From NCBI GenBank assembly GCA_943787785.1, contig CALSNT010000013.1, positions 1-64,000 on the forward strand: 64,000 nt of DNA, read 5' to 3'. Origin of the DNA: an uncultured Paracoccaceae bacterium. GTDB lineage: Bacteria; Pseudomonadota; Alphaproteobacteria; Rhodobacterales; Rhodobacteraceae. This document shows positions 35,314-43,861 of the stretch, piece by piece. The notes beneath the pieces were generated by a model that had not been told where the DNA came from, did not search any database, and saw nothing but the letters and a program-made list of their open reading frames with translations. The translations under genes and the position numbers were made by a program. Within the stretch, counting starts at the first letter, position 1. Each line of letters starts with the position of its first letter.

Positions 35314-36588
35314 ATGGCACTCGACACGCATTCGCCCGCAAAGAAAGACCTCTACGATATGGGGGAGCTTCCTCCGCTGGGTCATGTACCCGCGCAGATG
35401 CACGCCTGGGCAATCCGGCGTGAGCGCCACGGAGAGCCTGACGTTGCCATGCAGCTGGAAGTTGTCGATACGCCTGCAATTGACAGCAACGAGGTGCTGG
35501 TTTTGGTGATGGCGGCTGGTGTGAACTACAACGGCGTCTGGGCAGGGCTCGGCACGCCGATCAGCCCGTTCGACATCCATAAGCAAGATTATCATATAGC
35601 AGGCTCGGACGCCTCCGGTGTTATCTGGGCCGTCGGCGACAAGGTCAGTCGCTGGAAGGTCGGCGACGAAGTCGTTGTCCATTGCAATCAGGACGATGGC
35701 GACGACGAGGAATGCAACGGCGGCGACCCGATGTTCAGCCCCAGCCAGCGAATCTGGGGCTACGAGACGCCTGACGGGTCTTTCGCGCAATTCACGCGTG
35801 TACAGGCGCAACAGCTGATGCCGCGCCCACGACACCTGACCTGGGAAGAGTCGGCTTGCTACACGCTGACGCTGGCCACCGCATACCGGATGCTGTTCGG
35901 CCATCACCCGCACGAATTGAAACCGGGGCAGAATGTGCTGGTCTGGGGCGCTTCAGGGGGCCTCGGCTCGTTCGCGATCCAATTGGTCAACGCGGCAGGC
36001 GGCAATGCTATTGGGGTCATTTCCGATGAAGACAAGCGCGACTTCGTGATGGGGCTGGGGGCAAAGGGCGTCATCAACCGCAAGGATTTCACTTGCTGGG
36101 GCCAGATGCCGGTTGTGAACAGCTCGGAGTATAACGACTGGCTGAAAGAGGCGCGCCGCTTCGGTAAAGCAATCTGGGAGATCACCGGCAAAGGTGTCAG
36201 CGTCGATATGGTGTTCGAGCACCCTGGCGAGGCAACCTTCCCGGTCTCGACCCTCGTCGTAAAAAAGGGCGGCATGGTCGTGATTTGCGCCGGGACGACC
36301 GGATATAACCTGACATTTGATGCCCGCTACCTCTGGATGCACCAGAAGCGCGTGCAGGGCAGTCACTTCGCCAATCTCAAGCAGGCGAGTGCGGCCAACA
36401 AGCTGATGGTCGAGCGGCGCCTTGACCCGTGTATGTCCGAGGTTTTCGCTTGGGCAGATATACCCGCGGCGCACGTCAAGATGCGCCGGAACGAGCATCT
36501 TCCGGGCAACATGGCCGTTTTGGTCCAAGCGCCGGCAACGGGCCTGCGGACCGTTGAAGATGTGATAGAAGCCCGTGAAAACGGCTGA
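35314..36588 (+). CDS. ccr: Crotonyl-CoA carboxylase/reductase
   Basis: 424 residues. Ccr reductively carboxylates crotonyl-CoA to (2S)-ethylmalonyl-CoA using NADPH and CO2, the key step of the ethylmalonyl-CoA pathway. It is a medium-chain dehydrogenase: N-terminal MGELPPLGHVPAQMHAWAIR, nucleotide motif LVWGASGGLGSFAIQLV, and the Ccr-specific FGKAIWEITGKGVSVDMVFEH and GSHFANLKQASAANKLM. ATG 35314 gives the normal length. ecm lies divergently beyond the acyltransferase gene. Carriage of ccr implies growth on acetate or C2 compounds without isocitrate lyase. Confidence 0.96.
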   Translation: MALDTHSPAKKDLYDMGELPPLGHVPAQMHAWAIRRERHGEPDVAMQLEVVDTPAIDSNEVLVLVMAAGVNYNGVWAGLGTPISPFDIHKQDYHIAGSDASGVIWAVGDKVSRWKVGDEVVVHCNQDDGDDEECNGGDPMFSPSQRIWGYETPDGSFAQFTRVQAQQLMPRPRHLTWEESACYTLTLATAYRMLFGHHPHELKPGQNVLVWGASGGLGSFAIQLVNAAGGNAIGVISDEDKRDFVMGLGAKGVINRKDFTCWGQMPVVNSSEYNDWLKEARRFGKAIWEITGKGVSVDMVFEHPGEATFPVSTLVVKKGGMVVICAGTTGYNLTFDARYLWMHQKRVQGSHFANLKQASAANKLMVERRLDPCMSEVFAWADIPAAHVKMRRNEHLPGNMAVLVQAPATGLRTVEDVIEARENG

Positions 36589-36618
36589 CTATGCAAATAA
36601 TGGGACTTTCTTGACCAC

Positions 36619-36633
36619 TTAACCCTACGTTAA
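36619..36633. promoter_or_regulatory. Perfect CtrA-type motif TTAA-N7-TTAA
   Basis: TTAACCCTACGTTAA at 36619-36633, an exact full CtrA site with the required 7-base spacer. It lies 31 bases after ccr and 110 bases before the small ORF at 36743. CtrA in Rhodobacteraceae controls motility, gene transfer agents and cell-cycle genes. A 15-base motif can occur by chance but is uncommon in GC-rich DNA. Confidence 0.55.
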
Positions 36634-36742
36634 TGAGACCTTTTGATGCCTGAGCATTTGCGCGGTTGAGGCGGGTCCGCGATACTCGCCGTATTAGGGT
36701 GCGTGTATTTCGGCAGTCATATTTCATTTCATTGGGTTGTGC

Positions 36743-36913
36743 ATGTCATATTTTTGGATGCTGGATGTACTGACGGACCTCAAGAAATTTGCGGCAAACG
36801 AAGGTCTTGAAGATCTGGCAGGTCAAATCGATGCTTGTCATCAATCCGCTCAGGCAGAGCTATGCCGGCATCAGGACGACGCTTCGGCAGCCAAGGGTTG
36901 CGACAAAGAGTGA
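36743..36913 (+). CDS. Small hypothetical protein (56 aa)
   Basis: Begins MSYFWMLDVLTDLKKFAANE and continues GLEDLAGQIDACHQSAQAEL, ending in GCDKE. It is acidic, probably helical, and has no signal peptide or membrane helix. Its sequence looks like a real protein: no rare-codon stretch, and the region is otherwise without gene. I have an impression of similar short proteins in Rhodobacteraceae but cannot confirm it. It lies downstream of a CtrA-type site and 42 bases before the helicase gene, so it may share a transcript with it. Confidence 0.6.
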   Translation: MSYFWMLDVLTDLKKFAANEGLEDLAGQIDACHQSAQAELCRHQDDASAAKGCDKE

Positions 36914-36955
36914 TGCCCGCTGGCAGCGGCGGGTCGGTCCAGCTAAGCTGCGTCA

Positions 36956-38491
36956 ATGGCCTTGCCGATACATCAGTTTTCCGAGGATCAGGCCGAGGCC
37001 TTTGACGCGATTTCCGAGCTGTTGCGCGGCTCTGGCGTTGATATCGAAGAAAGTCTGACAACGCCCCCGGTCGAGGATCAGAAAACGCAGGTTCTGGCTG
37101 TTGTCGGCAAAGCCGGGTCGGGCAAGACCATGCTGTTGGCCAAGCTCGCCGAGGCGCTGAATGACGCGGGCGTCGAGACCGTTTCAGGCGACTACGAGCG
37201 GCGGCGCAGCAAGACCAAGCGAACGCTCGCGATTCTGGCCCCGACCAACAAGGCCGCCAGCGTTCTGCGCGCCCATGGCGTCCCGGCGACGACGATCCAC
37301 CGGATCATCTATACGCCGGTCTATGATCCGGAATATGAGAAAATCGCCGAGTGGTTGGTCGGTGCGACGGGCGCTGAGCGTCCGGTGGTCGAGGGGTTAA
37401 CCGATGCGGCCCTGGATCGCGCCCTTCTGTTTTATCAGGCGCAAAAATCCATTCCGGGCGCGCTGGCAACTGCGGGTCTGCGGGGTAGCGACTTCATCAA
37501 AGGCTGGAAGCGGCGCGACGACCCGCTGGACATCGGCTTTGTCGACGAAAGTTCGATGCTGGACGACAAGCAATTCGAGGATCTGAAAGAAATATTTCCG
37601 ACCCTCGTTCTGTTCGGAGACCCCGCCCAGTTGGCGCCGGTAAACCAATCTGGCGCGATGATCTTTGATGGCTTGCCCGCGCCACGCAAACTGATTCTGA
37701 GCCGCGTGCATCGCCAGGACAAGGGCAACCCGATCCTCGATCTTGCCCACGCACTTGGCGATGACGATCTAACATTCGAGGCCTTCGAGGACATGATCCG
37801 AAAGGCTGCAGAAACCGACGAACGCGTCGTTGTCGCGGGCCGGGTCGAGGCCTCACTGATGGCGCGCAGCCCGGTGCTGGTCTGGCGCAACGCGACGCGA
37901 GTACGCCTGATCCAGGCATTTCGCGCCGCCTATGGCGCGCCGATTGACGAATTACTTCCCGGCGAGCCGCTGATCTGCGACGGCATCGAACTGCCCCTGA
38001 AGCACCGCAAGAAGCGGATCGACCTCGAGGCACGCGGCCTGATCAAGGGGGCGCAGGCGGTCTATCTCGGCCCCGGCCGCAAGCCGGGATTTTCGCGCCT
38101 GCATGTGTTCGGGGCCGAGGAACCGCAGGTCTCGGCGGCATCAATCATCAAAATCGAAGCGCCAGGCGAGGAAGAGCCGTTCATCCCCTATGCAGCCCGT
38201 ATGGGCGCCGCCTTCCTGCACGGTGCGGCGGTGACGATCCATAAAGCGCAAGGCTCACAGTGGGACACGGTCCAGGTTTTCGCACCAGACCTCTGGGCCG
38301 CCAGCCGGGCAGGACGGGTCGAAGCGGGCATCGCGCTGTGGAAACGCCTCGCCTATGTAGCGATTACGCGGGCCGAGAACCGGTTGTTGTGGGTGGTGCG
38401 CAACCGGCTTGCCCGCCCCGAAACACCGCTGATAACCGAAGACCTGACGCCGCCCCCGGCCCCCTTGGAACTGACAGGAGAAGACGCATGA
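36956..38491 (+). CDS. RecD-like ATP-dependent DNA helicase (superfamily 1B)
   Basis: 511 residues. Walker A is AVVGKAGSGKTMLLAKL (about residues 49-65), motif Ia LAPTNKAASVLRAHGV, motif II GFVDESSMLDD, motif III LFGDPAQLAPVNQSG, and the C-terminal VTIHKAQGSQWDTV plus LAYVAITRAENRLLW. This is a RecD/Pif1-like helicase of the AAA_30/UvrD-C type. No RecB or RecC gene is near. Its cellular role is not assigned in this group. The stop overlaps the next gene by 4 bases (ATGA), so the SDR is translationally coupled to it. Confidence 0.88.
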   Translation: MALPIHQFSEDQAEAFDAISELLRGSGVDIEESLTTPPVEDQKTQVLAVVGKAGSGKTMLLAKLAEALNDAGVETVSGDYERRRSKTKRTLAILAPTNKAASVLRAHGVPATTIHRIIYTPVYDPEYEKIAEWLVGATGAERPVVEGLTDAALDRALLFYQAQKSIPGALATAGLRGSDFIKGWKRRDDPLDIGFVDESSMLDDKQFEDLKEIFPTLVLFGDPAQLAPVNQSGAMIFDGLPAPRKLILSRVHRQDKGNPILDLAHALGDDDLTFEAFEDMIRKAAETDERVVVAGRVEASLMARSPVLVWRNATRVRLIQAFRAAYGAPIDELLPGEPLICDGIELPLKHRKKRIDLEARGLIKGAQAVYLGPGRKPGFSRLHVFGAEEPQVSAASIIKIEAPGEEEPFIPYAARMGAAFLHGAAVTIHKAQGSQWDTVQVFAPDLWAASRAGRVEAGIALWKRLAYVAITRAENRLLWVVRNRLARPETPLITEDLTPPPAPLELTGEDA

Positions 38492-39213
38492 CGACGACGA
38501 TGTTGATCACCGGAGCAAGCTCAGGAATAGGGCGCGAAGTGGCCGAACAGGCGATGGCGAAAGGCTGGCGCGTCGGGCTACTGGCGCGTAGTGCCGACAA
38601 GTTGGAGGAGGTTGCGAAAGCGGGCGAAGCGCTGGTGTTGCCCGGCGACGTGACCGATCTAGAGGCGGTCGAAGGCGCCGTAGCCAAGATTGCCAGGACA
38701 TGGGGCCGCTTGGATGTGGTCTTCAACAATGCCGGGATTTTTACGCCGCCAGGAACCATCGACGAGATTGCGGTCGAAGATTGGCACGCCGCGGTCGCCG
38801 TCAACCTGACCGGCATGTTCCACACGGCGCGTGCGGCCTTCGGCCAGATGCGCCGCCAGGACCCGCAAGGCGGGCGGATCATCAACAACGGCTCGATCTC
38901 AGCCCACGTGCCACGCGAAGGGGCGCTGTGCTACACGGCAACCAAGCACGCGATCACTGGTATAACCCGGCAGCTCAGCCTCGATGGTCGGCCTTTTGAT
39001 ATCGCCTGCGGTCAGGTCGACATCGGTAATGCCGAAACCCCGATGGTCTCGGCACTGAAGGTGCGCGAAAAGGCCGCTGGACGTAGTGTGGAGACGATGG
39101 ATGTGGCGGATGCAGCAGCTTCGATCCTGCATATGGCCAGCCTGCCCCTGTCGGCGAACGTGCAATTCATGACAGTGATGGCGACGAAAATGCCCTACAT
39201 CGGCCGCGGCTGA
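38488..39213 (+). CDS. Short-chain dehydrogenase/reductase
   Basis: 241 residues. N-terminal [20 protein letters not shown], the NNAG motif, active-site serine in [15 protein letters not shown] and YTATKHA carrying Tyr and Lys. The substrate is unknown. It overlaps the helicase stop by 4 bases, a pairing without an obvious biochemical logic. The frame continues upstream inside the helicase, so the ATG at 38488 (AGGAG 7 bases before) is taken. Confidence 0.88.
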   Translation: MTTTMLITGASSGIGREVAEQAMAKGWRVGLLARSADKLEEVAKAGEALVLPGDVTDLEAVEGAVAKIARTWGRLDVVFNNAGIFTPPGTIDEIAVEDWHAAVAVNLTGMFHTARAAFGQMRRQDPQGGRIINNGSISAHVPREGALCYTATKHAITGITRQLSLDGRPFDIACGQVDIGNAETPMVSALKVREKAAGRSVETMDVADAAASILHMASLPLSANVQFMTVMATKMPYIGRG

Positions 39214-39331
39214 CGGGGCGAACCCCTCCGCGGTCATTCTCCCCTTCCCATCGTCGCGATTCCCCCGTATAGCCGCCGCTTCATCGGGGCACACACCCTT
39301 GGAGGGTGCCCCTCTATCAAGGAGACGACCC

Positions 39332-40003
39332 ATGGCCGGAAAGATCCCGGATCTTAACGCCACGGTACGCACGGGGACAGGCAAGGGGGCCGCCCGGCAA
39401 GCCAGACGCGAAGGCTTGGTACCTGGTATCATCTATGGCGGCGGAGCTGATCCGCAGCCGATCAATATCCCTTTCAACTACCTGCTGAACCACCTGCGCA
39501 AAGGCCGCTTCCTGGCCACGCTGTGGAACATGAAGGTAGACGGCATGGACGACGTGCGCGTGATCTGCCGCAACGTTGAACGTGACGTGGTGAAGGACCT
39601 GCCGACGCATATCGACTTCATGCGCCTGCGTCAGACTTCTCGCGTGAACATCTTCGTTCAGGTCGAGTTCATCAATCACGAGGAATCGCCTGGCCTGAAA
39701 AAGGGCGGCGTGCTGGTTGTCGTGCGCTCGGAAGTTGAATTGAACGTGCAGGCCAACAACATTCCTGAGAACATCACGGTCGATCTGACCGGTATGGACT
39801 TTGGCGATGTGGCCACGATCTCGGGTATCGAACTGCCCGACGGTGTGAAACCGGTCATTGACCGCGACTTCGCCATCGCCAATGTCTCGGCACCGTCTGT
39901 GGTGCTCTCGGACGAGGAAGAGGACGAAGCGGCCGAAGATGCCGAAGCGACCGAAGGCGACGAGGCCGCAGAAGGTGACGACACGGGCGACGCGGAAAGC
40001 TAA
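39332..40003 (+). CDS. rplY: 50S ribosomal protein L25 (CTC form)
   Basis: 223 residues. The L25 domain ([20 protein letters not shown] then [12 protein letters not shown]) is followed by the CTC beta domain. The tail from about residue 190 is very acidic ([20 protein letters not shown]), as in many alphaproteobacterial CTC proteins. L25 binds 5S rRNA. AAGGAGA lies 9 bases before the ATG at 39332. pth follows, a pairing common in proteobacteria. Confidence 0.94.
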   Translation: MAGKIPDLNATVRTGTGKGAARQARREGLVPGIIYGGGADPQPINIPFNYLLNHLRKGRFLATLWNMKVDGMDDVRVICRNVERDVVKDLPTHIDFMRLRQTSRVNIFVQVEFINHEESPGLKKGGVLVVVRSEVELNVQANNIPENITVDLTGMDFGDVATISGIELPDGVKPVIDRDFAIANVSAPSVVLSDEEEDEAAEDAEATEGDEAAEGDDTGDAES

Positions 40004-40025
40004 GCCCGGCGCGATTGAGACAAGG

Positions 40026-40048
40026 CTGGGGGGTTTTCTGCCCCCCAG
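40026..40048. terminator. Strong hairpin after rplY, possible attenuator/terminator
   Basis: CTGGGGGG, loop TTTTCTG, CCCCCCAG: an 8-bp GC stem, 22 bases after the rplY stop. No T run follows, so if it terminates it is atypical. The following ATGGATATTTTTGGCGAAAA resembles an intergenic sequence I recall as common in Roseobacter genomes, so it may be a dispersed repeat. Confidence 0.45.
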
Positions 40049-40147
40049 ACCTCCCGACCAACATCTAATGGATATTTTTGGCGAAAAGACGAGCAGGGGA
40101 AACACCCATGCTGGTCTGTTACGTTCAAACGTCCTAATTGATCTCCC

Positions 40148-40828
40148 ATGAAACTCTTTATTGGCCTCGGAAATCCCGGGGCGAAATACGCGCAGAATCG
40201 ACATAACATCGGCTTCATGGCCGTTGACCGGATCGCTGCGGATCATGGGTTTTCACCCTGGCGCGGCAAGTTTCAGGGCAGCCTGAGCGACGGTGTTCTG
40301 GGCGGCGAGAAAGTCCTGCTGGCCAAGCCCGAGACCTTCATGAACCTGTCGGGTCAGACGGTGGGTGAGGTGATGCGGTTCTACAAACTGACGCCCTCCG
40401 ACATTACTGTATTTCATGATGAGCTGGATCTGGCCCCAGGCAAATGCCGTGTGAAAACCGGTGGCGGGCACGCAGGTCACAATGGCTTGCGGTCGATCCA
40501 CCAGCATATCGGGCCTGACTACAATCGCGTGCGACTAGGCATTGGCCATCCGGGCCACAAGGATCACGTGGCGGGCTACGTCCTGAATGATTTCGCGCGC
40601 GCCGATCAGCATTGGCTGGACGATCTGCTGCGCGGCATTTCCGACGGCGCGGTTGCGCTGGCGGCGGGCGATATGGGCCGGTTCCAGAACGCCGTGGCGT
40701 TGCGCGTTGCGCCGCCACGCTCGTCCAAGACGCCGAAATCCGAGAAACCACAGCCAGAACCGGCCCCCAAAGCTGCCGCCGACGACACTCGCAATCCACT
40801 GCAAAAACTGGTGGACCGTTTCCGGTGA
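40148..40828 (+). CDS. pth: Peptidyl-tRNA hydrolase
   Basis: 226 residues. The signatures MKLFIGLGNPGAKYAQNRHN with catalytic His20 (NRHN), LLAKPETFMNLSGQTV, and FHDELDLAPGKCRVKTGGGH AGHNGLRS are complete. Pth recycles peptidyl-tRNA from stalled ribosomes. A basic tail of about 35 residues (SSKTPKSEKPQPEPAPKA) extends the usual 190. Its stop overlaps the GTG start of the DUF2332 gene. Confidence 0.95.
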   Translation: MKLFIGLGNPGAKYAQNRHNIGFMAVDRIAADHGFSPWRGKFQGSLSDGVLGGEKVLLAKPETFMNLSGQTVGEVMRFYKLTPSDITVFHDELDLAPGKCRVKTGGGHAGHNGLRSIHQHIGPDYNRVRLGIGHPGHKDHVAGYVLNDFARADQHWLDDLLRGISDGAVALAAGDMGRFQNAVALRVAPPRSSKTPKSEKPQPEPAPKAAADDTRNPLQKLVDRFR

Positions 40829-41835
40829 GCGTTCTCGCAGGGGCTTTTGCGACGCAAGCGCAGGCTTGCGCCGCTCTTGGCTCTCCGTTCATGGCGCGCC
40901 TCTGTGCCATCCTGCCAGACCTGCTGGAAGACACCGAGCTTGAAGCACGTTTGTCGAACTGGCCAGGCGATCCGGGGCCATCCGGGCACTCCTTGCCGCT
41001 TCGCCTCGCCGGGGCATTGCACGCGCTGCAGCTTGGTGGGGACGCCGGACTTGGTGCAATCTATCCGCCGAGCGCACCGGACGATGCGGCATTCTCAGCC
41101 GGGATCGCACAGGCCCTGGAAACTCATGCAACCGCCATCAACGAATTCATCGACCGCCCGCCACAAACGAACGAGGTGCGCCGCGCCGCCTTCATTATCG
41201 CTGCCGCCAGCGTCGTCGCGGATCGCTTCGGCCTGCCTTTGCGCCTGTTCGAACTGGGGGCCAGCGCCGGTCTGAACCTTAATTTCGACCGCTTCGCCCT
41301 GTCGACCAATCACTGGACCCGAGGCGCAGGTGATCCCGTCCTGACCCTCACCCCCGACTGGACCGGCGTGCCGCTGCCGGATGTGCCTTTCACTGTGGCA
41401 GAGCGGCGCGGCGTCGACCTCACCCCGCTTGACCCGGTGACGGACCGGCGACGCCTGCTCGCCTACCTGTGGCCCGATCAGCCCGAACGTATGACCTTAA
41501 CGCGCGCCGCGCTGGCCCTGCCGCCAGCCCCGGTGGATGCCGGTGACGCCGGCGATTGGCTGCCAGCCCGGCTGCCTCCGACGCCTGGTCAGACGCAGTT
41601 GATCTATCACACGATCGCCTGGCAGTATTTCCCTGCCCCGGTGCAAGCGCGCCTTCGTGATGCAATTGAAACCGCTGGAAAATCTGCCATGCCCGACACC
41701 CCGCTGGCCCTCGCCTCGATGGAGGCTGACGGCGGCGACGGCGCCGCGCTCAGCTTGCGTCTATGGCCGGGGGATGAGACGCTGCATCTGGGCCGGGCAG
41801 ATTTTCACGGCCGGTGGATCAGGTGGCATGCATGA
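40825..41835 (+). CDS. DUF2332 protein
   Basis: 336 residues from a GTG that overlaps the pth stop, giving MSVLAGAFATQAQACAALGS. The family signature LFELGASAGLNLNFDRFAL and LIYHTIAWQYFPAPVQARL are clear; both resemble methyltransferase-like folds, and DUF2332 is of unknown function. Its stop overlaps the ATG of the DUF2237 gene (ATGA), so pth, DUF2332 and DUF2237 are probably one translationally coupled unit. Confidence 0.85.
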   Translation: MSVLAGAFATQAQACAALGSPFMARLCAILPDLLEDTELEARLSNWPGDPGPSGHSLPLRLAGALHALQLGGDAGLGAIYPPSAPDDAAFSAGIAQALETHATAINEFIDRPPQTNEVRRAAFIIAAASVVADRFGLPLRLFELGASAGLNLNFDRFALSTNHWTRGAGDPVLTLTPDWTGVPLPDVPFTVAERRGVDLTPLDPVTDRRRLLAYLWPDQPERMTLTRAALALPPAPVDAGDAGDWLPARLPPTPGQTQLIYHTIAWQYFPAPVQARLRDAIETAGKSAMPDTPLALASMEADGGDGAALSLRLWPGDETLHLGRADFHGRWIRWHA

Positions 41836-42200
41836 AAAAAGACCCCTCGCTGAACGTTTTGGGCACCGCGTTGCAGTCATGCTCGACCGACCCGATCACC
41901 GGGTTCTTCCGTGATGGCGCCTGCAACACCTGCACCGAAGACCAAGGCAGCCACACGGTTTGCGCCCTGATGACCGCCGAATTCCTCGCGTTCTCGAAAT
42001 ACGTCGGCAATGACCTGTCCACACCGCGCCCTGAGTTCGGTTTCGCTGGACTAAACCCCGGAGACCAATGGTGCCTCTGCGCCGCGCGGTTTGCGCAGGC
42101 CCATGATGAAGGCTGCGCGCCGAAGGTGTCGCTGGAGGCGACGCATCAGCGGGCGCTTGAGATTGTGCCACTGGATGTTCTGAAGACCCACGCGACATGA
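41832..42200 (+). CDS. DUF2237 protein
   Basis: 122 residues. The complete family pattern is visible: CSTDPITGFFRDGACNTCTE, GSHTVCALMTAEFLAFSK, GNDLSTP, GLNPGDQWCLCAARFAQA and LEATHQRALEIV. Conserved cysteines and histidine suggest a metal or redox site. Function unknown. It overlaps DUF2332 by 4 bases and is the last gene of the run. Confidence 0.9.
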   Translation: MKKDPSLNVLGTALQSCSTDPITGFFRDGACNTCTEDQGSHTVCALMTAEFLAFSKYVGNDLSTPRPEFGFAGLNPGDQWCLCAARFAQAHDEGCAPKVSLEATHQRALEIVPLDVLKTHAT

Positions 42201-42278
42201 CGGGGCGCTGATCTGCTTCGCAGCGACACCCTCCCGCATGGGGATACTTGTGAACCAACCACCACTGCAGGGTGTGGC

Positions 42279-43646
42279 CTACTGCCAGCGTCCGCCTTGG
42301 CGCACCAGCTCGGTTTGGATATCCGCAACCGGCAAGTCAGCCAAATCACAGTTGCGCCGCAACGACAGCGCGGCCGCAATCCCGGCCCCCTGACCGCCCA
42401 CCGCGCAGCAGGCCATGTTGCGGGTGGCTGCGTGGCTGATCCGATCGCCACCAGTGGCGCGGCCCGCGATCAGCAGGTTCTCGACGCCTTTGGGCAGCAG
42501 GTTGCGGTAGGGGATGTGGAAGTAGCGTCCCGTGGTGGGCAGGATCAGGATGCCGTAGCCGTCGATGAACTCCGGGAAAATCCCGATGCTGTCGTCAAAC
42601 CGCGCCTGATCGCGTACGTCGCCCTCGGTCATGTTGTAAAGGCAGTCGACCTTGCGGGTGTCGCGAATGCCGATGGACATGCCGAAATTGCGCAGCCGGA
42701 TGCCGTCGCAGCCCGGCGTGTAGCGGCGCAGTGCCTCGATGGCGAGCATCGCCTGCTTGCGTCCCTCAATCTCGAAAGCGGTCAGGCTGTCGGGGTCGGT
42801 GCCGTCGCAACCATCCAGGTGGATCAGGTTCATGTAGGTCAGCTCGCCCGTGTCATGCACCGCGCCCCAGGTCCCGGCGATGGTGTTAAGATGTGCCGGG
42901 ATCAATCCGTCCTTGATCGCCCGGTCGAAGGGCTTCTTCAGGAAGGGAGAGAACATATCGTCCTCTTTCCCTGAGGTTTCGATCACCCATTCGCCGCCGC
43001 CGCCCCAGTCGGCATAGGTCTGCGGGTCTGCCTTGATACCCTCCATGAAGGCGCGTTTGTCGACGCCGGCGCAGTGGAACATGACGCTGGCCGCCATCAT
43101 GTCTTCGCGGTCGGTCTTGGCGGTGAGCGCCCCGGCGCGTGCGGCGATGTCGGCATCACCGGTGGCGTCAATCACGCGCTTGGCCAGGATCGCCTCGCGC
43201 CCCGCCTTGCTTTCGGTGATGATGCCGGTGATGCGGTTGCCCTCTATGATCGGGGCGACGAACTGGCGGTGCAGCATCGGGGTCACCCCCGCCTCGGCAA
43301 CCAGCGTATCGGCGACCAGTTTGAAGCCTTCGCTATCGATTTCGTGGCTGAGGGATTGGCTTTCCGGCACCGCCGCGCCCATCTCCTTGGCGCGCTCTTC
43401 AAACTCCCGCGCGATGCCGTTGCTTTCGACGGTCTGTTCGTGGCGATACCAATGCATCCCCTCGACCCCGACAACCGTCAGGTTGCCGCCAAAGCAGCCG
43501 AAGCGTTCGACCAGCGTGGTTTCCGCCCCGGCGCGGGCCGAGGCCAGTGCGGCGGGCAAGCCGCCGGGGCCGGAACCGACGACCAGCACCTCGGTTTCGC
43601 GCACAACGTCGATCTCGCGGGCGGGTTCGGTGATCGTGCGGGTCAT
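42279..43646 (-). CDS. FAD-dependent oxidoreductase (FAD_oxidored family)
   Basis: 455 residues. The dinucleotide motif VLVVGSGPGGLPAALASARA starts at about residue 19. The middle has AKRVIDATGDADIAARAGAL, and the C-terminus NLLIAGRATGGDRISHAATR followed by NMACCAVGGQGAGIAA. This matches the family of FAD-dependent oxidoreductases that includes predicted xanthan-lyase-like proteins; the substrate is unknown. A 31-bp palindromic repeat lies 27 bases upstream of its start. It is transcribed in the trpB direction but a large hairpin separates them. Confidence 0.85.
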   Translation of the reverse strand: MTRTITEPAREIDVVRETEVLVVGSGPGGLPAALASARAGAETTLVERFGCFGGNLTVVGVEGMHWYRHEQTVESNGIAREFEERAKEMGAAVPESQSLSHEIDSEGFKLVADTLVAEAGVTPMLHRQFVAPIIEGNRITGIITESKAGREAILAKRVIDATGDADIAARAGALTAKTDREDMMAASVMFHCAGVDKRAFMEGIKADPQTYADWGGGGEWVIETSGKEDDMFSPFLKKPFDRAIKDGLIPAHLNTIAGTWGAVHDTGELTYMNLIHLDGCDGTDPDSLTAFEIEGRKQAMLAIEALRRYTPGCDGIRLRNFGMSIGIRDTRKVDCLYNMTEGDVRDQARFDDSIGIFPEFIDGYGILILPTTGRYFHIPYRNLLPKGVENLLIAGRATGGDRISHAATRNMACCAVGGQGAGIAAALSLRRNCDLADLPVADIQTELVRQGGRWQ

Positions 43647-43672
43647 AAGCAGGTTTCCCCTTCTGTTTCTTC

Positions 43673-43703
43673 GCCCGGAATCAAGCATGAAAGGCGCCGG
43701 GCA
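43673..43703 (+). repeat. 31-bp palindromic repeat, copy C
   Basis: GCCCGGAATCAAGCATGAAA followed by GGCGCCGGGCA; GCCCGG and CCGGGC form the outer arms. It shares about 26 of 31 positions with copies A and B near 10.1 and 10.7 kb. It abuts a longer hairpin at 43704-43733. Confidence 0.55.
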
Positions 43704-43733
43704 AGCGCCTGTCTGCCCGGTCGGGCAGGCGCT
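43704..43733. terminator. Long hairpin between trpB and the FAD oxidoreductase gene
   Basis: AGCGCC with TGCCCG pairs CGGGCA with GGCGCT, with a 4-base bulge on one side and a GT loop. It lies 128 bases after the trpB stop in the transcribed direction. Without a T run it is a weak terminator candidate; it may be part of the adjacent palindromic repeat. Confidence 0.4.
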
Positions 43734-43861
43734 CGTGCGACGTTGAAAACCCTACCGAGGTTCGAGTAATAGCTGCGCAATAAATTGCCCCAAACGACCA
43801 TCTTAGCGCTAGCCCGCAGACAGGCACGCGTCCGGCTTGCGTATGCCTCAACGCCGTTGGC

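Noticed and set aside
40612-40824. Upstream extension of the DUF2332 frame inside pth
   Set aside because: The GTG at 40825 overlaps the pth stop and gives the family length; the extension is the pth sequence in another frame.
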